Shown piece by piece: positions 7,377 through 12,471 of a stretch of 12,471 nucleotides of DNA. The position numbers were made by a program, and so were the translations under genes. Positions within the stretch are counted from its first letter, which is position 1; every line of letters starts with the position of its first letter. This DNA comes from Hyphomicrobiales bacterium (GTDB lineage: Bacteria > Pseudomonadota > Alphaproteobacteria > Rhizobiales > Afifellaceae): positions 1 through 12,471 of the forward strand of contig JACCSN010000780.1 in the NCBI GenBank assembly GCA_013812985.1. Direction: 5' to 3'. Under the pieces are notes generated by a model, which was not told where the DNA came from, ran no database searches, and was given only the letters and a program-made list of their open reading frames with translations.

Positions 7377-8150
7377 ATGAAGCCGCTGGCACCCGTCGGC
7401 CAACCCGCACGGATCGGGCTTGGGGTAACGTTCTTCATCCTTTTTGTCGCCCTCTGGGCGTTGGCGACCTTCGGCGGCTTCGTTTCCCGCACCTTCCTTG
7501 CCGACCCGCTGACCATGGTGCGCGAGGGCTGGAGCCTCATCTTCGAGTTCGGCTTCCTCTACGATATCGGCATGGCGATCTGGCGCGTCCTCGGCGGCTT
7601 CGTGCTCGCGGCGGCGCTCGCCGTCCCGCTCGGCATCGCCATGGGGGCTTGGAAGCCGATCGAGGCCCTTTTCGAGCCGTTCGTCTCCTTTGCCCGCTAT
7701 CTGCCGGCCTCGGCGTTCATCCCGCTCCTCATCCTTTGGGCGGGCATCGGGGAGCTGCAGAAGCTCTTGGTGATCTTCATCGGCTCGTTCTTCCAGATTG
7801 TCCTGATGGTCGCGGTGGCGGTCGGCTCGACGCGGCGCGACATGGTGGAAGCGGCCTACACGTTGGGCGCTTCGGACCTCGGCATCGTCCGCCGCGTGCT
7901 GATGCCGGCGAGCGCCCCGCAAATTGCCGAGATCCTGCGGCTCGTGCTCGGCTGGGCCTGGACCTACGTGATCGTTGCCGAGCTGATCGGATCGTCGTCC
8001 GGCATCGGCAACATGATCATCAACAGCCAGGCGCTGCTCAACACCGGGCAGATCATCTTCGGCATCATCGTGATCGGCATTATCGGCCTGGTCAGCGATT
8101 TCCTGTTCAAGGCGGTCAATCAGCGGGTCTTTGCCTGGAGCTTCGCTTGA
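7377..8150 (+). CDS. ABC importer permease, TauC/SsuC type
   Basis: This 257-residue inner-membrane protein is the channel-forming subunit of a SsuABC/TauABC-like importer. About six hydrophobic segments are visible, beginning at residues 14-32, 68-90 and 113-125. The cytoplasmic EAA loop, which docks onto the ATPase, is clear at 158-179 (EAAYTLGASDLGIVRRVLMP), with the Gly seven residues after the second Ala as in the family consensus. RYLPASAFIPLLILWAGIGE (107-126) is the usual segment before the next helix in TauC/SsuC relatives. The start at ATG 7377 lacks a good ribosome site, so translation may depend on coupling to the binding-protein gene 34 bases upstream. If so, the frameshift there could reduce permease synthesis, because the premature stop lies some 250 bases away. 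It is followed after 25 bases by the ATPase gene. Family is certain, substrate unknown. Confidence 0.93.
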   Translation: MKPLAPVGQPARIGLGVTFFILFVALWALATFGGFVSRTFLADPLTMVREGWSLIFEFGFLYDIGMAIWRVLGGFVLAAALAVPLGIAMGAWKPIEALFEPFVSFARYLPASAFIPLLILWAGIGELQKLLVIFIGSFFQIVLMVAVAVGSTRRDMVEAAYTLGASDLGIVRRVLMPASAPQIAEILRLVLGWAWTYVIVAELIGSSSGIGNMIINSQALLNTGQIIFGIIVIGIIGLVSDFLFKAVNQRVFAWSFA

Positions 8151-8175
8151 CGGCGTCCGGCCTGACGGTAACTCG

Positions 8176-8970
8176 ATGTCGCTGACCAAGCTGCGGACCG
8201 AAGCGGTATCCCGAAGCTTTCCCGGCGCCCGCCGCAGCGCGCCGACCCGGGCCTTGGCGCCCATCTCCGTCGACGTGGCGGAGAACGATTTCATCACCAT
8301 CCTCGGCCCGTCAGGGTGCGGAAAATCCACGCTGCTCAGGATCATCGCCGGACTGGATCGGCCATCGACCGGCCGCGTGCTGCTCGACGGCCGGGAGATC
8401 ACCCGGCCTGGGCCGGATCGCGGCATGGTGTTCCAGTCCTACACGCTGTTCCCCTGGCTCAACGTGCAGGACAACATCGGCTTCGGCCTGCGGGAAAAGG
8501 GGATGGCGAAACGCGAACGCGACCGGATCGCGGCGGCCTATATCGACAAGGTCGGCCTCCGCGGTTTCGAGAAGCACTACCCGAAGATGCTGTCGGGCGG
8601 CATGCAGCAGCGCACGGCGATTGCCCGGGCACTCGCCAACGATCCGGCGATCCTGCTCCTCGACGAGCCGTTTGGCGCGCTCGACAACCAGACGCGGAGC
8701 CTCATGCAGGAGCTGCTGCTTGGAATCTGGGAGGCGGAGCAGAAGACCGTGCTGTTCGTCACCCATGACATCGAGGAAGCGATCTTTCTGGCCAACCGGG
8801 TCGTGGTGATGACGGCGCGGCCGGGCCGCATCAAGGCTGACGTGCCGATCCACCTCCCGCACCCTCGCCGCTACACCGTCAAAACGAGCCCTGAATTCTC
8901 CGCGCTCAAGGCGCAGCTGACGGAAGAAATCCGCGCGGAAGTGCTGGGGGGCGACGGAGCGGCGCACTGA
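8176..8970 (+). CDS. ABC importer ATPase, TauB/SsuB type
   Basis: This 264-residue cytoplasmic nucleotide-binding subunit powers the importer. All catalytic elements are present: Walker A GPSGCGKST (44-52), Q-loop Gln in VFQSYTLFPWL (Q87), signature LSGGMQQR (139-146), Walker B ILLLDEP (159-165) and H-loop THD (H197). FPWLNVQDN after the Q-loop and MTARPGRI (212-219) are typical of the nitrate/sulfonate/taurine ATPases. The signature has Met where many family members have GQQ or MRQ, which is common. I chose ATG 8176, 25 bases after the permease stop. An in-frame TTG at 8131 would overlap the permease, and no strong ribosome site favours it. It is intact, so the transport cassette would be functional except for its frameshifted binding protein. 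Confidence 0.95.
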   Translation: MSLTKLRTEAVSRSFPGARRSAPTRALAPISVDVAENDFITILGPSGCGKSTLLRIIAGLDRPSTGRVLLDGREITRPGPDRGMVFQSYTLFPWLNVQDNIGFGLREKGMAKRERDRIAAAYIDKVGLRGFEKHYPKMLSGGMQQRTAIARALANDPAILLLDEPFGALDNQTRSLMQELLLGIWEAEQKTVLFVTHDIEEAIFLANRVVVMTARPGRIKADVPIHLPHPRRYTVKTSPEFSALKAQLTEEIRAEVLGGDGAAH

Positions 8971-8990
8971 TGTGCTCGGTCCGTAAAGGG

Positions 8991-9035
8991 CTTGACCGGA
9001 TCGCCTAGTGTCGCAGTCTGCGCTAGACCGGCTCG
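8991..9035. repeat. Two direct repeats upstream of TRAP genes
   Basis: In the 88-base gap between the ABC ATPase and the TRAP gene, the 13-mers CTTGACCGGATCG (8991-9003) and CTAGACCGGCTCG (9023-9035) match at 11 of 13 positions and start exactly 32 bp apart, close to three helical turns. A direct pair on one face of DNA is typical of a cooperative regulator site. The first copy contains TTGACC, which resembles a -35 element, but no good -10 box follows at the usual distance. GTCT and AGAC (9016-9019 and 9025-9028) form a small inverted repeat between the copies. Function is inferred only. Confidence 0.35.
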
Positions 9036-9058
9036 AGCGTTCCGGCCAAGAGAGCGAC

Positions 9059-10924
9059 ATGGCAACAATCAGCGAAAACATCGCAACTTTTCCAGATCGG
9101 TTGGCGCCCGTCGCGCTCCGCTCATCCGGGCCGCTCCGCGCCGTCGAGATCGTCTCGGCCGTTCTCCTCACGCTGATCATCGGCCTGTTGTTGATGGGCG
9201 TGATCTCGCGCTACGTGTTTTCCATCCCGGTCGTTTGGATCGATGAAGCGGCTTCCATCTGCTTCCTGTGGCTCGCCATGCTCGGCGCCGGGATCGCGCT
9301 CCACCGCAACGAGCATCTCCGGCTGACGCTGCTCCTGAACTTGTTCCCCGACCGGGTCCGGCACTTCTTGCAGACTTTTGGGCTCCTGCTCGTGGCGACT
9401 TTCCTTGCGGTGATGCTCCGGCCAGCCGTCGAATTCGTGACGGAGGAATGGATCGTCACGTCCGCGGCGCTCCACATTCCGATGAGTTTTCGGACTGCGG
9501 CCTTGCCGGTCGGCATCGCGCTCATGCTGGCCATCGTCCTGCGCCAGGTGTTCCAAACGTCCAGCTTGCCCGAGGCGATCGGGGCGGCGGCATTGATGGC
9601 TTCGGTCCTGGCTGTCTTCTGGCTCTTGTCGCCGGCTTTGATGACTTTGGGCCACGCCAACATCCTTATCTTCCTGGTCGGCCTGGTCGCAGCGCTTCTG
9701 GTGCTCGGCGTGCCCATCGCCTTCTGCTTCGGCCTCGGCACGCTCGCCTTCCTGTCGTTCTCCACGACCGTGCCGATCTTCGTGATGATCGGCCGGATCG
9801 ACGAGGGCATGTCGAGCCTCATCCTCCTCTCGGTGCCGATCTTCGTGCTGCTCGGCTGCATCCTCGACGCGACTGGGATGGGCAAGGCAATCGTCGATTT
9901 CGTCGCCTCCCTCGTGGGTCATGTCAGGGCCGGCATGTCCTACGTTCTGCTCGGCTCGCTGTTCCTGGTGTCCGGCATCTCCGGCTCCAAGGTCTCCGAC
10001 ATGGCCACCGTCGCGCCGGCGCTCTTTCCCGAGATGAAGCGCCGCGGTCACACGCCCAGGGAGATGACCGCGCTTCTCGCGACTGGCGCCGCGATGGCCG
10101 ACACGGTGCCGCCAAGCATCGTGCTGATCGTGTTGGGCTCGGTGGCCGGCGTGTCCATCGCGGGGCTGTTCACCTCGGGGTTCGTGATCGCGATGGTGCT
10201 CCTCCTGGTGCTGGCGATTCTCGCCCGCTGGAAGGCCCACGGCGAGCGCACCGGGGCGATCCGCCGGGCCCCGGTCGCGGTCATCGGGAAGACGCTGCTG
10301 ATCGCCGCGCCGGCGCTGGTGCTGCCGTTCCTGATCCGCGGCGCCGTCGGGGGCGGAGTGGCCACGGCGACCGAGGTCTCCACCATCGCGGTGCTTTACG
10401 CCACGGTGATCGGCGCGGTCCTTTATGGCGGGCTGGGCTGGCGAAAAATATACGCGATGCTGGTGGAAACCGCCGCGCTCTCCGGCGCGATCCTGCTCAT
10501 CCTCGGGACCGCCTCGGCGATGGCCTGGGCGCTCACCCAGACCGGCTTCGCCTTTCAGCTTGCTACCTACATCACCGAGCTGCCAGGCGGCTGGTTCACC
10601 TATATGCTGGTGACCATCGGCGTCTTCATGGTGCTTGGCTGCGTTCTGGAAGGCCTGCCGGCGCTTGTGCTCATGGCGCCGATTATGTTCCCGATCGCAA
10701 CCAATCTCGGCATCAACAACATCCATTATTCGATGGTGGTGGTGACCGCGATGAATATCGGCCTGATGGCGCCGCCCATCGGCATCGGGTTCTACATTGC
10801 CTGCAAGATCGGCGATGTCTCGCCGGACGAGGTGATGAGCGCCATGTGGCCGTATATCGGCGCGCTGTTTGTCGGCCTCATCATCATCGCCGCCGTTCCG
10901 GCGCTGTCGACTGCGTTTCTATAG
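9059..10924 (+). CDS. TRAP transporter fused membrane subunits (DctQ-DctM)
   Basis: This 621-residue inner-membrane protein fuses the small (DctQ-like) and large (DctM-like) TRAP subunits, as in SiaT of Haemophilus influenzae. The Q part covers about residues 28-165, with the typical VVWIDEAASICFLWLAMLGA (58-77) and HRNEHLRLTLL (82-92). A linking hydrophobic segment (about 174-196) leads to the M part, from about 200 to the end. M hallmarks are PIFVLLGCILDATGM (259-273), SGSKVSDMATVAPALFPEMK (308-327), MADTVPPSIVLIVLG (346-360), GGGVATATEVSTIAVLYA (431-448) and MNIGLMAPPIGIGFY (565-579). TRAP systems use a sodium gradient and a binding protein to import carboxylates such as C4-dicarboxylates, sialic acid or keto acids. 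I prefer ATG 9059, with AGAGAG at 9049-9054, over an in-frame GTG at 9008 that has no ribosome site. The binding-protein gene follows after 71 bases, the reverse of the common P-Q-M order. Confidence 0.94.
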   Translation: MATISENIATFPDRLAPVALRSSGPLRAVEIVSAVLLTLIIGLLLMGVISRYVFSIPVVWIDEAASICFLWLAMLGAGIALHRNEHLRLTLLLNLFPDRVRHFLQTFGLLLVATFLAVMLRPAVEFVTEEWIVTSAALHIPMSFRTAALPVGIALMLAIVLRQVFQTSSLPEAIGAAALMASVLAVFWLLSPALMTLGHANILIFLVGLVAALLVLGVPIAFCFGLGTLAFLSFSTTVPIFVMIGRIDEGMSSLILLSVPIFVLLGCILDATGMGKAIVDFVASLVGHVRAGMSYVLLGSLFLVSGISGSKVSDMATVAPALFPEMKRRGHTPREMTALLATGAAMADTVPPSIVLIVLGSVAGVSIAGLFTSGFVIAMVLLLVLAILARWKAHGERTGAIRRAPVAVIGKTLLIAAPALVLPFLIRGAVGGGVATATEVSTIAVLYATVIGAVLYGGLGWRKIYAMLVETAALSGAILLILGTASAMAWALTQTGFAFQLATYITELPGGWFTYMLVTIGVFMVLGCVLEGLPALVLMAPIMFPIATNLGINNIHYSMVVVTAMNIGLMAPPIGIGFYIACKIGDVSPDEVMSAMWPYIGALFVGLIIIAAVPALSTAFL

Positions 10925-10995
10925 CGCGGCGCACGGCGCTCGCCTGTGCTAAGTCGGAGGCTTGGAGCCTAAATCAGAACCTTGGAGGACGCCCA
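10925..10995 (+). promoter_or_regulatory. Leader of dctP with hairpin and repeated CTTGGAG
   Basis: The 71-base gap before dctP holds the ribosome site GGAGG (10984-10988), 7 bases before the ATG, which fixes the start. The word CTTGGAG occurs twice, at 10961-10967 and 10981-10987, exactly 20 bp apart; the second copy contains the ribosome site. The first copy lies inside a 5-bp hairpin, AGGCT-TGG-AGCCT (10958-10970). The duplication could be chance or could let a regulator or alternative pairing modulate dctP translation. Confidence 0.35.
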
Positions 10996-12012
10996 ATGAC
11001 CATCTCTCGCCGTTCCATGATGATCGGAACCGCCGCCTCGGCCGCGCTGATCGGCACCAGCTTTAAGGCCGGCGCGCAGACTGCCGAGTTCAATTACAAA
11101 TACGCCAACAACCTGCCCCCGGCTCACCCGATGAACACGCGGGCCAATGAGGCTGTGAACAAGATCCGCGAGGAAACGAACGGCCGCGTTTCGATCCAGG
11201 TCTTCCCGGCGAGCCAACTCGGCTCCGATACCGACATGCTGAGCCAGGTGCGTTCGGGCGGCGTCGAATTCTTCACGCTCTCGCCGCTGATCCTTTCCAC
11301 CCTGGTGCCCAAAGCCTCCATCTCAGGCATCGGCTTCGCTTTCCCGAACTACGAGGCGGTGTGGCCCGCCATGGACGGGGAACTCGGCGTCTTTGTCCGC
11401 AACGAGATCGCCGGCTTCAACCTGGTCGCCATGGACAAGATCTGGGACAACGGCTTCCGCCAGATTACCAGTGCGACCAAGCCGATCCAGACCCCCGCCG
11501 ATCTGGAAGGCTTCAAGATCCGCGTTCCGGTCAGCCCGCTCTGGACGTCCATGTTCTCCGCATTCGGTTCGGCGCCGGCCAGCATCAACTTCGTCGAAGT
11601 CTACTCCGCGCTGCAGACCGGCATCGTGGACGGCCAGGAGAACCCGCTCGCCATCATCTCGACGGCGAAACTCTACGAGGTCCAGAAATTCTGCTCAATG
11701 ACCAACCACATGTGGGACGGCTTCTGGTTCCTGGCGAACAAGCGCGCCTGGGAGCGGCTGCCGGAGGATCTGCGGGAGATCGTCGCGCGCAACATCAACG
11801 CGGCCGGCATGGCGGAGCGCGAGGATGTCGCGGCACTGAACGCGACGCTGAAGGACGAACTGACGGCCAAGGGCATGACCTTCAGTGAGCCGGATCCGGC
11901 TCCTTTCCGCGATAAGCTGCGCCAGGCCGGTTTCTACAGCGAGTGGAAAACCACCTTCGGCGACGAGGCCTGGGCTATCCTGGAGAAGGCAGTCGGCACG
12001 ACTCTGACCTGA
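10996..12012 (+). CDS. dctP: TRAP transporter periplasmic binding protein (DctP family)
   Basis: This 338-residue solute-binding protein captures the ligand for the fused TRAP permease encoded just upstream. The N-terminus MTISRRSMMIGTAASAA carries a twin-arginine (SRRxMM-like) signal with cleavage likely after AGAQ (about residue 28), so export of a folded protein by the Tat route is plausible; a Sec route remains possible. Family motifs are ANNLPPAHPMN (37-47), FPASQLGSDTDMLSQVRSG (70-88), the ligand-binding Arg in GFKIRVP (R176) and YSALQTGIVDGQENPLAII (203-221). R176 is the residue that contacts the ligand carboxylate in characterised DctP and SiaP proteins, so a carboxylate ligand is expected. 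Length is normal. The start has a strong GGAGG site. A long stem-loop follows the stop codon. The ligand cannot be named; the acyl-CoA synthetase downstream suggests an acid that is activated to a CoA ester. Confidence 0.94.
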   Translation: MTISRRSMMIGTAASAALIGTSFKAGAQTAEFNYKYANNLPPAHPMNTRANEAVNKIREETNGRVSIQVFPASQLGSDTDMLSQVRSGGVEFFTLSPLILSTLVPKASISGIGFAFPNYEAVWPAMDGELGVFVRNEIAGFNLVAMDKIWDNGFRQITSATKPIQTPADLEGFKIRVPVSPLWTSMFSAFGSAPASINFVEVYSALQTGIVDGQENPLAIISTAKLYEVQKFCSMTNHMWDGFWFLANKRAWERLPEDLREIVARNINAAGMAEREDVAALNATLKDELTAKGMTFSEPDPAPFRDKLRQAGFYSEWKTTFGDEAWAILEKAVGTTLT

Positions 12013-12018
12013 TGCGCT

Positions 12019-12058
12019 CCCATGAGCCGGGGTGGCCCTGGCCATCCCTGATCATGGG
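12019..12058 (+). other. Two-part stem-loop directly after dctP
   Basis: Six bases past the dctP stop lies a 40-base imperfect hairpin. The outer stem is CCCATGA (12019-12025) with TCATGGG (12052-12058), 7 perfect pairs. After a 3x3 internal loop, an inner stem pairs GGGGTGGC (12029-12036) with GCCATCCC (12041-12048), 8 pairs including one G-U, closed by a CCTG loop. No T-tract follows, so it is not a standard intrinsic terminator. It may protect the dctP message from 3' exonucleases or reduce read-through into the acyl-CoA synthetase gene. The pairing is seen; the function is inferred. Confidence 0.6.
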
Positions 12059-12154
12059 CGGCGTGGCGCTAGCCGATTGCGTGTCCATCCTGGAGCACGC
12101 CCATTGAGGGCAGCGCATCCGCGCGGCGGAATCGCACCCGTCTCCACGCGGGTG

Positions 12155-12471
12155 ATGAACCTTGCGCATTTCCTCTCCCAAGCGGGGCGCCGGCACGCGG
12201 ACTCCGTCGCCCTCGTTTGGGGCGAGCGGACCTGGACCTGGGCGGAGCTTGAGGCGCGCGTCGATGCGATGGCCTCCGCCCTGAAAGGCGAGTTCGGCGT
12301 CGAGAAGGGCGACCGTATCCTGGTGCAGTCACAGAACTGCAACCAGATGCTTGAATCCATGTTCGCCTGCTTCCGCATCGGCGCGGTGTGGGTCCCGGCG
12401 AACTTTCGGCAAACGCCGGGCGAGGTCGCCTATCTCGCGAAGGCGAGCGGCGCCCGCGGCATGATCTGCAA
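12155..12471 (+). CDS. AMP-forming acyl-CoA synthetase, 5' part
   Basis: The first 105 codons of an AMP-binding (ANL superfamily) acid-CoA ligase run off the right edge with no stop. The enzyme activates a carboxylate with ATP to an acyl-adenylate and then a CoA thioester. Recognisable N-terminal features are MNLAHFLSQAGRRHADSVAL (1-20), WGERTWTWAELEARVDAMAS (22-41), GVEKGDRILVQSQNCNQMLE (48-67) and FACFRIGAVWVPANFR (70-85). The catalytic P-loop and adenylate motifs lie outside the window, so the function rests on these family-typical segments. I chose ATG 12155 because homologues usually begin just before the NLAHFL-type helix. An in-frame TTG at 12104 and GTG at 12152 are alternatives, and no start has a strong ribosome site. 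It lies 142 bases after dctP on the same strand, so it may share the TRAP transcript and act on the imported acid. Chain-length preference cannot be judged. Confidence 0.88.
   Translation, partial: MNLAHFLSQAGRRHADSVALVWGERTWTWAELEARVDAMASALKGEFGVEKGDRILVQSQNCNQMLESMFACFRIGAVWVPANFRQTPGEVAYLAKASGARGMIC

Noticed and set aside
9268..10995. Long plus-strand open frame that continues in frame into dctP, suggesting a giant fusion protein
   Set aside because: Its first 576 codons are an alternate frame of the TRAP permease gene with Arg/His-rich translation. The dctP start is fixed by its signal peptide and GGAGG site.
1..12471. CRISPR array, tRNA, rRNA, transposase, defence or toxin-antitoxin genes
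   Set aside because: I looked on both strands and saw no regularly spaced repeats, cloverleaf sequence, transposase motif or small paired genes of these kinds.

Overview
The window is GC-rich. I counted about 67% G+C in a stretch of the tricarboxylate permease gene and 55% in a stretch near the left edge. Codon use, GTG starts, Shine-Dalgarno sites and gene families suggest a free-living alphaproteobacterium, perhaps of the Rhodospirillales or Rhizobiales. This is inference; there is no rRNA or other taxonomic marker here. The window looks like an accessory uptake-and-catabolism island for organic acids.

Layout: positions 1-1039 hold no gene I can support and the left part is poorer in G+C. 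Positions 1040-3196 (minus strand) carry a two-gene operon, an HMG-CoA lyase family enzyme followed after 3 bases by a family III (CaiB/BaiF) CoA-transferase. A 110-bp divergent promoter region (3197-3306) contains a perfect 8-bp inverted repeat with an 11-base spacer, almost exactly midway between the two start codons. On the plus strand follow tctC-tctB-tctA (3307-6273, tripartite tricarboxylate transporter); a SsuABC/TauABC-type ABC importer (6388-8970) whose binding-protein gene is broken by a +1 frameshift; a TRAP transporter with fused small and large membrane subunits (9059-10924) and its binding protein (10996-12012); and the 5' end of an AMP-forming acyl-CoA synthetase running off the right edge (12155-12471).

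How the genes may work together: the first five genes read as one pathway. TctABC would import a di- or tricarboxylate, the CoA-transferase would activate it, and the lyase would cleave the CoA ester. Free 3-hydroxy-3-methylglutarate, or a related hydroxy-dicarboxylate, fits best: it would yield acetyl-CoA and acetoacetate. This substrate is an inference from enzyme families. The ABC and TRAP systems have unknown substrates, and the acyl-CoA synthetase downstream of the TRAP genes suggests that a carboxylate imported there is also activated to a CoA ester. Three binding-protein-dependent transporters from three unrelated superfamilies thus sit in tandem, with CoA-activating enzymes at both ends.

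The observations most worth following are the frameshifted ABC binding protein, the divergent-promoter palindrome, the carboxylate module, and the stem-loops directly after two of the binding-protein genes. I see no CRISPR array, insertion sequence, tRNA, defence gene or clearly novel protein family.
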